DNA of 36,949 bases from Weissella confusa (GCF_004766315.1 NZ_PVSN01000054.1:1-36949); one strand, 5' to 3'; counted from the first letter of the stretch, positions 7,656-16,476 are shown. The notes: generated by a model from the letters alone, not told the origin. A program made the numbers and translations.

Positions 7656-9008
7656 TTACGATGCTTTCTTAATACCAATGCCTGTCCAGGCTGACAACAA
7701 TGAGAACACTGGTGACAACAAGGCGAAGAAGACAAATGGTGCGAAGTTGTGAACCGGTACGCCCAATGTTTGCGCGGCAAAGCTACCCGCCACACCCCAA
7801 GGAACCAAGTAATTCACGACCGTTCCTGAGTCTTCCAATGAACGTCCCAAGGCCAAACGTGACAAGCCAACGCGATCAAACGCTGACTTCCAAAGTTGAC
7901 CTGGCAAAATCGTTGACAGGTATTGCTCACCAATCATGAAGTTGGCTGCAATTCCGGTAAAGACGGTACCAGTAATGACACCAGCCCCGCTCTTAATGCG
8001 GTTTGCAATTGGTGCCATAACGGCTTGCAAAATACGTTGTTCCGTTAGCAACCCACCAAGGGCCAAGGCCAACATAATGATAATGACCGTTGGCATCATG
8101 GCTAACATACCACCCCGGTTCAACAATGCTTGTAGCATGTCATTCTTAGCTGTGGTCTTGAACCCATTCAACAAAATGTCGGCCAACATTGCTGGTGTGT
8201 GGTTAAGCAAGAAGAATGCACCCGTCACTGCAACGTTGATTAGTAGCGTTGGAATAGCTGGCACCTTTGCCCAGGCCATCCCCACCAGCAAAACCAGCGG
8301 TACAATCGTCCACCAAGTTGGTGACAACAAGTCGGCCAAGCTAGCTAATTTTTCAGTCGATGCACCAGCGTGACCGCCACCAATAATGAAGAAAATAATG
8401 AAAGACACAACCAACGCTGGCACTGTCGTCCACATTAAGTTTTTGATGTGCGCGAACAAGTCAGTTTCTGAAATCGAAGAAGCCAAATTCGTTGAGTCTG
8501 ACAATGGTGAACTCTTGTCACCGAAAATCGCACCTGACAACACAGCTCCGGCAACCAACGCTGGTTCAAATCCCATCGCTGTACCGACACCCATCAAGGC
8601 CACCCCGACTGTTGCAAGCGTAGTGAACGCTGATCCAATCATTGAACCGACGATGGCCGTTACCAAGACAGCACTCGGCAAGAACCAGGCTGCGTTTGCA
8701 ATCTTAAACCCAAGCCAGAGCATCGTTGGAATCACGTTTGTCCCCATCCACAATGCAATTAACATCCCAATCAATAGGAACAAAAACAATGGTGCCAAAG
8801 CAGTTTGTAGACCACGCAACATATCACGTTGAATGTCTTCCCATGTTGCGCGGTGCAACTTGGCAAAGACCATCGTTACCAACAAACTTAGTGTCAATGG
8901 GACGTATGGTGATAACCCAAGGCCGATAATACTACCAGCAAAAATAATGATCAAAATAACAATAAGTGCTAACGCTCGTCCAAAGCGTGGTGTTGCTTGC
9001 TTTTCCAT
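7656..9008 (-). CDS. nhaC: NhaC-family Na+/H+ antiporter or related organic-ion transporter (450 aa)
   Basis: Polytopic membrane transporter with about 11-12 hydrophobic segments. Family motifs include FGDKSSPLSDSTNLASS (about 165-181), SMIGSAFTTLATVGVALMG and a late FMIGEQYLSTILPG. NhaC relatives include Na+/H+ and malate-Na+/lactate-H+ exchangers. A T-box lies directly upstream, which points to an amino-acid-linked substrate rather than plain sodium export. From memory, T-box-controlled NhaC proteins have been predicted as tyrosine transporters. The start has GAGGAG 6 bases upstream. The gene is monocistronic and ends at the shared terminator. Confidence 0.85.
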   Translation of the reverse strand: MEKQATPRFGRALALIVILIIIFAGSIIGLGLSPYVPLTLSLLVTMVFAKLHRATWEDIQRDMLRGLQTALAPLFLFLLIGMLIALWMGTNVIPTMLWLGFKIANAAWFLPSAVLVTAIVGSMIGSAFTTLATVGVALMGVGTAMGFEPALVAGAVLSGAIFGDKSSPLSDSTNLASSISETDLFAHIKNLMWTTVPALVVSFIIFFIIGGGHAGASTEKLASLADLLSPTWWTIVPLVLLVGMAWAKVPAIPTLLINVAVTGAFFLLNHTPAMLADILLNGFKTTAKNDMLQALLNRGGMLAMMPTVIIIMLALALGGLLTEQRILQAVMAPIANRIKSGAGVITGTVFTGIAANFMIGEQYLSTILPGQLWKSAFDRVGLSRLALGRSLEDSGTVVNYLVPWGVAGSFAAQTLGVPVHNFAPFVFFALLSPVFSLLSAWTGIGIKKAS

Positions 9009-9127
9009 ATGTGTCTCCTCGTTCGTTACAATCTAGTCAGTTCAACTTTCAGTTATAGCTGCGATAACGAACGAGTCCGCCAACGCCACGTGTTACATCA
9101 AATACCCCATGGTGCATTCCTCCAAAC

Positions 9128-9345
9128 AAATAAAAAAGTCCCAGTAACCTGCAAAACAGATTACTGGGACGAATTAGCAAAAATCCGCGGTACCACCCAA
9201 ATTAGTCGCATACTATCGCATGCCACTCTCTTTCAGACTATTCCGTTGTAAATAGTTCAGTCATAACACCTGCGCCACTCACAGCAACCGTGGCTTCTCT
9301 TACGTACAATGTTATGTCCTACTGATGTGTCTCAGTTTACGGAAT
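9128..9345 (-). ncRNA. T-box riboswitch (tRNA-sensing leader) of the NhaC gene
   Basis: On the minus strand the conserved T-box sequence GGGTGGTACCGCGG is at 9198-9185 and is followed by a strong terminator (GTCCCAGTAA pairing with TTACTGGGAC, then T6) at 9170-9132. Upstream is a stem I region with an apical CCACGGTTGCTGTGAGTGG and a specifier region reading CTGAACTATTTACA. The codon could be UAU (Tyr) if read after GAAC, or CUA (Leu) if read after GAA; I cannot decide. Uncharged cognate tRNA would stabilise the antiterminator and switch on the transporter. Confidence 0.92.
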
Positions 9346-9362
9346 AGATGAGTGATTGTCAA
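9334..9362 (-). promoter_or_regulatory. Possible promoter of the T-box leader
   Basis: TTGACA (9362-9357) and TAAACT (9339-9334) are separated by 17 bases. If it is used, transcription starts within the ATTCCGT/ACGGAAT pairing I see at the base of stem I, so either this promoter or that pairing is not the real one. Confidence 0.4.
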
Positions 9363-9380
9363 CACTAAAATGAGATTTCT

Positions 9381-10067
9381 TTAATATTCATCGGCGATTA
9401 GATTATATTGTATCGCAATACCGAGATTACCATTCGCTGTACGTAGGGCATCAATAAAGGCTTTATCGTCCATGCCTTGCTTCATGCTCAGCAAATATTG
9501 CAACTCGAACAATGACCCCAGTTCAGTGGTTTTAATACGCTTCAGAATAAACTTTTCGGTGTATTCAGTCAAAATGGCTTCCACTTCTTGTTTGTCGTAC
9601 AAATCTTCTGGCACCGTTAGCTTGAGCAATTGATCGGTCGTTGCGTGCCCACCAAAGTCCATCATATTCATCAGCAACATTGCCAATAGCAATAATGTGG
9701 CCGCAATCACAGCATACGCGATATAACCCAAACCAGATGCCAAACCAATAGCCATCGTTAATAGCACGTACGTAATTTCAGCTGGGTCACCAGGCGCTGA
9801 ACGGAAGCGGATAATTGAGAATGCACCAGCCAATGAAAAGGCACGGGCGACGTTATTACCCACCAACATAATAATGACGGCAATCACAACTGGCAATAAG
9901 ACCAATGTGAATGAGAATTTTTGTGGTGACACTCTTGAATTATAAGTTTTCAAGTAAACCAAGGCTGTTACGAGTCCTAGTACCATGGCCGTGACCATCG
10001 CAATGATAAACGTTGGCAATGTAATCGCAGTTCCAGAACTGCTCGTTGTAAAAATTGAATTAAGCAT
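9381..10067 (-). CDS. DUF4956 membrane protein (228 aa)
   Basis: Four hydrophobic segments fill the first 140 residues (LPTFIIAMVTAMVLGLVTAL, LVLLPVVIAVIIMLVG, TYVLLTMAIGLASGLGYI, AVIAATLLLLAMLLMNMM) around the conserved stretch RAFSLAGAFSIIRFRSAPGD. A soluble tail of about 85 residues follows. This is the pattern of DUF4956, whose function is unknown and which is often encoded beside VTC-type polyphosphate polymerases, as here. I chose ATG 10067, inside the end of the polymerase gene, with AAGGA at good spacing; the upstream TTG is less likely. No terminator is visible after the stop before the T-box promoter region. Confidence 0.85.
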   Translation of the reverse strand: MLNSIFTTSSSGTAITLPTFIIAMVTAMVLGLVTALVYLKTYNSRVSPQKFSFTLVLLPVVIAVIIMLVGNNVARAFSLAGAFSIIRFRSAPGDPAEITYVLLTMAIGLASGLGYIAYAVIAATLLLLAMLLMNMMDFGGHATTDQLLKLTVPEDLYDKQEVEAILTEYTEKFILKRIKTTELGSLFELQYLLSMKQGMDDKAFIDALRTANGNLGIAIQYNLIADEY

Positions 10068-10805
10068 TTGCAATTTCCTTTTGTAAAATATCTGTGTAAA
10101 TCTCGTCGCTCGCTTGGAAGCTTCGTTTTAGACCTCGTTCAAATTTTGAAAAACTTGTCGGGCGCAACTGAAAATCAGTTACTATTCGACGCAGAAATGT
10201 CGGCATCCCCAACTCAGTTTTAATTTCCATCAGCACCATTCCTGTTGGTAGCAAATTTTCACCGATTGTTTGGTTTGGAATGTTCAAATCCAGCGTCGAG
10301 GTCCTAATATCTGTGTCGAACGATATTCGTAAGTCGCTATCGCATGACGTCGCATGGAGCGCAACTCGTTCGTATGCCACCTTAATCACTGGCTGCAATT
10401 GTTTGCGGGCCAACGCTAGGACTTCCCGACCAATTTGGTTATCTGGTAATTCACCGGCAGCCAAGAAGCGATTCGCCGTTTCAAAATCGACCGTGATGCG
10501 TCGCTTATAGGTTTTCTTCAAAAACTTCTTTTTAATCTCCAAGAAAACCGGCTTATCCGCGTTCGCCGGTCCATAAGATCGCATGCGGAGTCGCTGTTTA
10601 AATTCATTGGGTTCTAATCGCAACGCCTGCTGTGAGACGGCATCCGTTACTGATGCATAATAAAGCGATTGAATGGGATACGATTCTCCCGTTTGGTTGT
10701 AACGATCTAGGCGCATCTGTTCAGCTGCAAGCAACGCCTGCAAAATGCCCTCGTACTGCGCTTGGTAATAATATATTTCACTTCATATCGATTGAAAACT
10801 TGCAT
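10060..10805 (-). pseudogene. VTC-domain polyphosphate polymerase, broken by a one-base frameshift near its start
   Basis: The ATG at 10805 (GGTGAT upstream) opens MQVFNRYEVKYIIT, the normal N-terminus of VTC-domain proteins. At about 10759-10766 the frame is lost. After one missing base it continues as AQYEGILQALLAAEQMRLDRY through RLRMRSYG, FLEIKKKF, KVAYERVAL, SFDTDIR and MEIKTELGMP, the basic and acidic strands of the VTC tunnel fold. As read, translation from the true start stops within about 33 codons; the downstream frame is open to 10060. An intact enzyme would make polyphosphate from ATP. It overlaps the DUF4956 gene and follows the beta-helix gene in one operon. Confidence 0.85.
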
Positions 10806-10822
10806 ACTATCACCAATCAGTC

Positions 10823-12286
10823 CTAACGCATGCCACCGGCCGGTCCGCCTGCAGGTCCACCACCGGCCATGCCTTCAGTCAAACCAGTTCCAGCCGTCAC
10901 TTCAGTCGTTGTTCCGTTCACCGTTACCTTATAGGTAGAACCTGACTTAATGTCGGTCGATGCAACAGCAACCGTGTCACCATCAGCGTTAACTGTGTAG
11001 CTTGCAATCGTCTTGTTTGCATCATCAACCACGGTTACCTTATCACCCTGCCTAACGCCACTTGGCAACTTCACATAGGCATTATCAAACGTTACCCCGG
11101 TACCAGTTCCACCGTAGAGCACCGTACCACCGGTAAAGGTCAACGTGCCATCCAAATCGACTTCCTCGTTGTCTGGGGATGAACTGATCATCGCTTCGAC
11201 CGTACCACCTGACATTGTGATATCCCCGTTCGAATCAAGTCCGTCACCACCAGCTAGGAAGACAAGCTTACCCGCCGTGATATTCAAGATCGGTGTCTTG
11301 TAACTACCCGATGCATTCACCGCATCATCCGTACTACTGATTGTGGTTTCGCCACCATCGATATCGATTTCATTGGCTTGCATACCTTCATATGAACTTG
11401 TGACCGCAACCTTACCGCCTGAAATCACCAGTTTACGTTCGGCCGAAATACCATGATTACCATCTTCCGTACCCGTGGCGACTGTAATGTCTCCACCAGT
11501 AATTTCAACCAAGCCCTTATTTTCATCATTGTCTTGATTTGATTCAATCGCATCATCCCCAGCTGATGCTTTAACCGTACCGTCGGTAATGTGCACCGAA
11601 TCATGACCGACTAAGCCGTCTTTAATTGCCTTGGCAAACACCGTACCTGACTTGATTTTCAAATCATCCTTGGTATAAACCGCATCCTTTGAATCACCAT
11701 TAATTGCGACCACACCATCACCCTTAAAGGTTAAGTCGTGCGTTGCATAAACGGCTGCTTTCTCCTCGTCGGTATCAGCAATTGTGCCACCGTCAATCAA
11801 ATTAATTGAATTGGTTGCTGATGAAATAATGGTCTTGTCCGCGTTCTTCTCATAGATAGCTGGACCAGTCGTCGATGTTAAATTCACGCCGTTCATAATG
11901 ATTGTGACTTCATCCTTGTCACCGGCATCAACGACAATTTGTGCATCACTCGCTGATCCTGTCACGTAATACGTACCACCCTTAGAAATCGTGATTGTTT
12001 TATCGGACACCTTCACGCCAGATCCAGTTGCCTTCATCTTAGACAAATCCACCGTACCATCGGCCGTCACCTTACCTGATGCATCACCGGTTTGTGCAGC
12101 GGTTGGATAAGCTGTTACAGCAAGCTTTTTCGTGGTGGTCGTTGATGAGCTTTTGGCACTAGCTGTTTTTGCTACCTCGGTATTCTTGTCGTCAGTATCT
12201 GTTTGCATCACCGCATAACTAGCACCACCTAGCGCCATTACGCCTAGCACACCAATCGTTGCGACTGCTTTTTTATTTTTCATCAT
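10823..12286 (-). CDS. Secreted carbohydrate-binding beta-helix protein (Cthe_2159-like, 487 aa)
   Basis: Residues 1-28 are a signal peptide (KKAVATIGVLGVMALGGASYA) without a lipobox. A Ser/Thr-rich linker follows, then about 330 residues of repeating short strands such as GGTYYVTGSASDAQIVVDAG, GDDAIESNQD and GGDGLDSNGDITMSGGTV. Regular Gly and Asp turns suggest a right-handed beta-helix that binds calcium. The pattern matches the family of the Clostridium Cthe_2159 polysaccharide-binding protein. The C-terminus is Gly/Pro-rich (GGPAGGPAGG) and carries no LPXTG. Two adjacent ATGs fit the AGGTGA site; the first is taken. It is the first gene of the operon with the polyphosphate polymerase and DUF4956. 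Its ligand is unknown. Confidence 0.78.
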   Translation of the reverse strand: MMKNKKAVATIGVLGVMALGGASYAVMQTDTDDKNTEVAKTASAKSSSTTTTKKLAVTAYPTAAQTGDASGKVTADGTVDLSKMKATGSGVKVSDKTITISKGGTYYVTGSASDAQIVVDAGDKDEVTIIMNGVNLTSTTGPAIYEKNADKTIISSATNSINLIDGGTIADTDEEKAAVYATHDLTFKGDGVVAINGDSKDAVYTKDDLKIKSGTVFAKAIKDGLVGHDSVHITDGTVKASAGDDAIESNQDNDENKGLVEITGGDITVATGTEDGNHGISAERKLVISGGKVAVTSSYEGMQANEIDIDGGETTISSTDDAVNASGSYKTPILNITAGKLVFLAGGDGLDSNGDITMSGGTVEAMISSSPDNEEVDLDGTLTFTGGTVLYGGTGTGVTFDNAYVKLPSGVRQGDKVTVVDDANKTIASYTVNADGDTVAVASTDIKSGSTYKVTVNGTTTEVTAGTGLTEGMAGGGPAGGPAGGMR

Positions 12287-12379
12287 TTTCTTTCACCTCG
12301 ATAATTTGTACTATTACTATGCCGGTTGAACCTTAAAGCATCACTCAAGGGAGCTAATGTCAAACTTAAAATTTGTGAA

Positions 12380-12408
12380 TTAAAAAAGACCAGTCATTCG
12401 ACTGATCC
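12380..12408 (-). terminator. Terminator of the glycosyltransferase/glycosidase operon
   Basis: On the minus strand, GATCAGTC pairs with GACTGGTC over a GAAT loop and is followed by six T. It lies just past the original stop (12416) of the small membrane protein gene. Confidence 0.8.
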
Positions 12409-12415
12409 ATCCACA

Positions 12416-12785
12416 TTAGGCCGATTTAATTGTTTGAAATACGCCACCAATTAATATCAATGCTGAAATAACGTAGTACCCAACAATATAGGTCGAGCCC
12501 GTTCCTGCAATTTCTAAGATACCAGCAACAATTCAAGGCAATTATGACCGGCCAAGTGGCCAAATTGCCCCACGCCCAGAACGTTTTGTATTTTGGGGAT
12601 TGGGCAATTGCTGGCTTAATGGTTACCACCAATACTTGCCAAATCAACACCGCTGCAGGTACTAACCATACCCAATTCATTTTTGGTGACTGAACCCCGT
12701 GACCGAAATAGTTGTAAATCAAGTGGAAAACAAAGATAAATCCTGTCACACCCAACCACTTAAACGCCGTTTGATATTTTGCCAT
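12416..12785 (-). pseudogene. Small four-helix membrane protein, frameshifted (about 122 aa when repaired)
   Basis: The frame from ATG 12785 (GGAGG upstream) encodes MAKYQTAFKWLGVTGFIF and two or three hydrophobic segments. At about 12529-12536 it changes into Cys/Trp-rich nonsense ending at 12426. Removing one A restores a fourth membrane helix (VAGILEIAGTGSTYIVGYYV, ISALILIGGVFQTIKSA) and a stop at 12416, directly before the terminator. I do not recognise the family. It lies last in the operon with the GT2/GtrA and phosphodiester glycosidase genes, so a role in surface polysaccharide is guessed from position only. Confidence 0.7.
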
Positions 12786-12794
12786 GTTCCCTCC

Positions 12795-13688
12795 TTACTC
12801 ACTGTAGCCAAAGTACAACATATCTGACACCGCCCGTTCACTAGACTGGCCAGATCCACCAACTGGATTGTTAATCACCTTGCCATTGAGCACCATGGTT
12901 GATGATCCTCCGCCGTCCAAATTGTAGGCGTAAGTTGCCCCATGACTTTTCATGACATTTGCTAATTGATACAAAGACAGACCTGTCGATTCAGACGTTC
13001 GACCATCAGAAACCACCACCACGTAATGATTTTTACCAACCTGCCCAATTGCGGTACGTGGATTAGACGCCTGTGATTGACCAACTTCAGCGTCTTCAGA
13101 GACCGTTACTTTGCCGTTTTCAACCAGCGTTGGGCCAAAACTCAGCACCTGCTGGGCACCATTTTTAAGTAGTTCACTCGCCGTTTCATCGCTCTGATTA
13201 ACTGACTTCATATTGCCATCGCTATCAATAACTAACGCATCCGTATCGGTCGCCACAGTATCACGATACAATGTGCCGTTGCGCACAACATAACCAGTAT
13301 CGCGGAAACCATAATAATCACCATTAATCGTAAAAATCGCATTATGCTCACTTGCCATCGATGACGTTTTTTCAGTGTAGTTACGACCATATGTATTATT
13401 AGCCAAGGCCGTTTGTAACAAGCTTGGATCATCGACTGTTATGTCCGCCACGTAGACCGTTGTGCCATCAACCCGTTCAGTTGTGACGTTAATACTCATG
13501 TGACTATCCTCATAGTACGTGGCCGTCTTTTTGACCGTACTTGAATCTTTCTTCGCGGTTGTTTTGACGGTTTGCGTGCTCGTCGCAATTGCTGTACCAC
13601 TGTGCTGTAGCATAAACGTATCGACCAGTGTAAAACTCGTATAAACCGTCAAAATTGCGGATGTCACTAACGTTAACTTACGCTTCAT
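12795..13688 (-). CDS. Phosphodiester glycosidase-family exported protein (NAGPA domain, 297 aa)
   Basis: An N-terminal membrane/signal segment (LTLVTSAILTVYTSFTLV, residues 4-21) and a Ser/Thr/Lys-rich stretch lead into a domain resembling the uncovering-enzyme family. This is seen in NGDYYGFRD near 130, AIGQVGKNHYVVVVSDGR near 215 and the hallmark NLDGGGSSTMVLNGK near 258. The family cleaves phosphodiester-linked sugars and is common in exopolysaccharide loci. The protein would act outside the membrane. GGAGA 6 bases upstream supports ATG 13688, which overlaps the GtrA frame end by 11 bases. The reading frame is intact although both flanking genes are broken. Confidence 0.85.
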   Translation of the reverse strand: MKRKLTLVTSAILTVYTSFTLVDTFMLQHSGTAIATSTQTVKTTAKKDSSTVKKTATYYEDSHMSINVTTERVDGTTVYVADITVDDPSLLQTALANNTYGRNYTEKTSSMASEHNAIFTINGDYYGFRDTGYVVRNGTLYRDTVATDTDALVIDSDGNMKSVNQSDETASELLKNGAQQVLSFGPTLVENGKVTVSEDAEVGQSQASNPRTAIGQVGKNHYVVVVSDGRTSESTGLSLYQLANVMKSHGATYAYNLDGGGSSTMVLNGKVINNPVGGSGQSSERAVSDMLYFGYSE

Positions 13689-14034
13689 GCGTTCTCTCCA
13701 TTCGTGATTTGAAAACCAATTTCTTTTGTACTAAATAGCTACCAACAAATATTAAGGTGTCTACCATTATTTTCACCGGCACTGGATGCGGAATAAACGT
13801 ATCCACCAACTGTAACAGGCCTGCTGATAAGACCATTTGAAAGGTGAATAATGCGACATAGCGGCGACGATCACCAGTCGTATTTTGTGACTTAAACACC
13901 CATCGTTGATTAAGGATGAAGTTAAAAATACCAGAGATGAATCGAGCCAGCACCGATGCCCCTAATAAACTCATTGTGGAAGCCCCTTTAAACAAGGTCA
14001 GCAGCAAAACTGCAAACAACGCAATATCAACCAT
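13678..14034 (-). pseudogene. GtrA domain, C-terminal part of a frameshifted GT2/GtrA fusion
   Basis: This frame encodes the GtrA membrane domain: four hydrophobic segments with MVDIALFAVLLLTLF, RFISGIFNFILNQRWVFKS and FVGSYLVQKKLVFKSR. GtrA proteins are thought to move lipid-linked sugars across the membrane. The family is often fused to a GT2 domain. Here the GT2 frame runs out exactly where the first GtrA helix should start, and the sense continues in this frame (ESAMVDIALF). One base has been lost, or two gained, at about 14040-14050. The ATG at 14034 has no ribosome-binding site of its own. Confidence 0.8.
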
Positions 14035-14753
14035 CGCCGACTCAATGATGAGAAGGCAAATTTCAAAAAGCGTTTGTAGACCAATAAGGAATCACGAATT
14101 GGGTGAAAATGGGTGCCTTCATTGTTGCCTTCGTAAATGGTTTGAATTGGTACCAGTGCTAGACCGATGCCCCGTTCTTGTAACTCCAGCAACATATTCA
14201 TTTCATATTCAAATCGGTCACCACTAATCTCGCTCATCGCCGATAATGTGTTGCGGGGCAAACCACGTAAGCCGGTTTGGGTATCTGGTATGACTAGCCC
14301 CGTTGCAAATTGCGTCATCTTACTGGTTAATTTGTTACCCCAGTAAGATTTGGGCGGTACAGCACCTTTTTCAAAATTACGGACACCGAGAATCAAGTCA
14401 TCTGTTCCCTTTTCCAGCTTTTCCGCAATCCGAATAATGTCGGAAATAGCGTGCTGACCATCTGAATCGGCTGTCACAATGCCAGCTGTGTTGGGAAATG
14501 CTGTTTGGACATACTTAATACCTGTTTTAAGCGCCACACCTTTACCGCGATTCTGGTCATGTACTAGTACCGTAGCACCTAGCTCTTCGATTTGCGCAAA
14601 GATAGTTTGGTAGTGGATGCCCGATCCATCATCCACCACGACAACCGGACGATTAGTCGCTGCCTGCAGGCTCATCATCACGGTAATGAAATTTTCTGTT
14701 GGTTCATAGGCCGGAATGAGAATCACGGCCACCGAATTATTAGTCTTTGTCAT
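13998..14753 (-). pseudogene. GT2 glycosyltransferase domain, N-terminal part of a frameshifted GT2/GtrA fusion
   Basis: Family 2 glycosyltransferase of the dolichyl/undecaprenyl-phosphate sugar synthase type. It has VAVILIPAYEP at the N-terminus, VVVDDGSG for nucleotide-sugar binding and TADSDGQH as the DxD-like metal site, then FEYEMNMLLELQERG. It would load a sugar onto undecaprenyl phosphate at the inner membrane face. I chose ATG 14753 (GAGG 8 bases upstream) rather than 14783. After FLKFAFSSL the frame slips and ends in RRWLILRCLQFCC, while the GtrA half continues in another frame. The catalytic domain itself looks complete, so a soluble or weakly attached enzyme could remain. Confidence 0.82.
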
Positions 14754-14837
14754 AAGGAGTGCCTCTCTTTCGATTGTTTGCAATCATAATGAACCGACCA
14801 AAAACCAAACTTCAGTGAAGCACAAGCCAAACATAAA

Positions 14838-14882
14838 AGGCCGTGAATCTCTTGAATCTGTCTCAAGAAATTCACGGCCTTA
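14838..14882 (-). terminator. Terminator of the M32 carboxypeptidase gene
   Basis: AAGGCCGTGAAT and ATTCACGGCCTT form a long perfect outer stem, with an additional CTTGA/TCAAG pair inside, followed by TTTT on the minus strand. Confidence 0.88.
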
Positions 14883-14901
14883 AAATATAACCTTCAGTTA
14901 T

Positions 14902-16410
14902 TTACTTAACGTTGTAAGCTTGCAAATAACGGTGCGTTTGCAAGTCCAACCAGTATTGTGGGTTCAAGTCTTCGCCGGTAGCATCGCGTAATACTTGTGA
15001 TGGTGTCTTTGAAGCCCCATATTGCCACACATGCTCCTTACGCCAGTCGAACAACGGTTGAATGTCACCTGCTTCAAGCAAGGCATCAATATCCAACGTC
15101 TTCACCATCTCATGACGGAATTGGGCAGCATACAAGTGGCCCAATGCATATGATGGGAAGTAACCAAAGTCACCCCCAGCCCAGTGGATATCTTGCAAGA
15201 TTCCCGTCAAATCTGACGGTGGACGAATACCAAGATACTCTTCATACTTGGCATTCCACAACTCAGGCAACGTTTCAACATCGATGTCATCATTGAAGAT
15301 GGCCTTCTCAATTTCATAGCGGATGATGATGTGCAATGGATATGTCAATGGATCAGCTTCCGTACGAATCAAACTGGCTTGTGTCTTCATCCAACCCTTG
15401 TAGAAAGTTTCAAAATCAACGTCATCTAGGGCAACATGGAAGGCCGCTTGCATAATTGAATAATCATGGCGCAAAAAGGCCTCTGAACGGCCAATGACCA
15501 CTTCATTAAAGAGTGACTGTGACTCATGAATACTCATCGCAATGGCTTTGTTAAATGGTGTGTAGTCCCACTTTGGCGCCACGTTTTGTGCAAACAACCC
15601 GTGCCCTGCTTCGTGCAAAATCCCCAACACTGCCATCTGGAAATCATCGGTTGCCCAACGCGTTGTAATACGAGCATCATTGCGGTTCAAATCTTGCATA
15701 AATGGGTGAATCGTATCATCCAAACGTCCCTTGTTTGGATCGTACCCCAAGCGAACCGCGGCATCCCAAACATACTCACGTTGATCAGCAATCGCCACAT
15801 CACGGTGGAGGAAACTGTCATCTGGCTCAGTTCCTTCAGTTGCCAAACGATAACGCAAGGCCACTACGCCCGCCTTCACTTCGTTAAAGACTGCGTCCAA
15901 CTTCTCAACCGTCAAGCCAGGCTCAAATTGGTTCAGCAACACATCATATGGTGTGGCCTCATCCTTGCGCCAGTACGTGATAAACTTGCGCTTCAAAGCA
16001 ATCAATTGTTGGAGGTATGGTGCGTAGATGCTGTAATCATCTTGCTCACGTGCCTCTGACCAGGCGTCTTGCGCTGATGAGCTCAACTTGTTAAAAGCAA
16101 TGTACTTGTCAGCTGGCACAACCGCATCACGCTCATAATCTTCCTTAAACTTCGCAAACAAAGCTTGTTCATCATCAGAAAGTTCTGCAGCGTGTTCATC
16201 AAAGTAAGCCACCAACGCTTTGGCTTGGTCACCTGTTGAAACGCCCAAATACTTCTCTGTTAGATAACTTTGTAGTTCCGCACGGAATTCACCTGAATCC
16301 TTCGGCATCCCCGTTAGTTGATCCCAGCTGGCCAAAGCCATCGTTTCTTCCAGCAAGGCTTGTTCTTTCAATAGCGCACGTAAATCCGCACCTGTGTATG
16401 AGTCCGTCAT
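14902..16410 (-). CDS. M32-family metallocarboxypeptidase (502 aa)
   Basis: Thermostable-carboxypeptidase-1 family enzyme that removes C-terminal residues from peptides in the cytoplasm. The zinc site HEAGHGLFAQ is at about residue 265, followed by ESQSLFNE with the third ligand Glu. DLTGILQDIHWAGGDFGYFP and SYALGHLYAAQ near 410-430 are the family's C-terminal signature. The length is normal. The start has GGAGG 7 bases upstream. It has its own promoter (16469-16441) and terminator. Its role is likely in peptide nitrogen use. Confidence 0.95.
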   Translation of the reverse strand: MTDSYTGADLRALLKEQALLEETMALASWDQLTGMPKDSGEFRAELQSYLTEKYLGVSTGDQAKALVAYFDEHAAELSDDEQALFAKFKEDYERDAVVPADKYIAFNKLSSSAQDAWSEAREQDDYSIYAPYLQQLIALKRKFITYWRKDEATPYDVLLNQFEPGLTVEKLDAVFNEVKAGVVALRYRLATEGTEPDDSFLHRDVAIADQREYVWDAAVRLGYDPNKGRLDDTIHPFMQDLNRNDARITTRWATDDFQMAVLGILHEAGHGLFAQNVAPKWDYTPFNKAIAMSIHESQSLFNEVVIGRSEAFLRHDYSIMQAAFHVALDDVDFETFYKGWMKTQASLIRTEADPLTYPLHIIIRYEIEKAIFNDDIDVETLPELWNAKYEEYLGIRPPSDLTGILQDIHWAGGDFGYFPSYALGHLYAAQFRHEMVKTLDIDALLEAGDIQPLFDWRKEHVWQYGASKTPSQVLRDATGEDLNPQYWLDLQTHRYLQAYNVK

Positions 16411-16440
16411 CTCATAACCTCCGTTTTTAGTCGTTTCTTT

Positions 16441-16469
16441 ATTCTAATTGAATTTTAATATAAAAACAA
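16441..16469 (-). promoter_or_regulatory. Promoter of the M32 carboxypeptidase gene
   Basis: TTGTTT (16469-16464) and TAGAAT (16446-16441) are 17 bases apart on the minus strand, about 30 bases ahead of the start codon. Confidence 0.6.
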
Positions 16470-16476
16470 ACCAGAA

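Noticed and set aside
8386-8832. Plus-strand frames inside the NhaC gene
   Set aside because: They are mirror frames of hydrophobic coding sequence and carry no family signal.
15526-16059. 177-codon plus-strand frame inside the M32 gene
   Set aside because: It is the shadow of a well-matched carboxypeptidase; Cys/His/Gln-rich, with no start signal.
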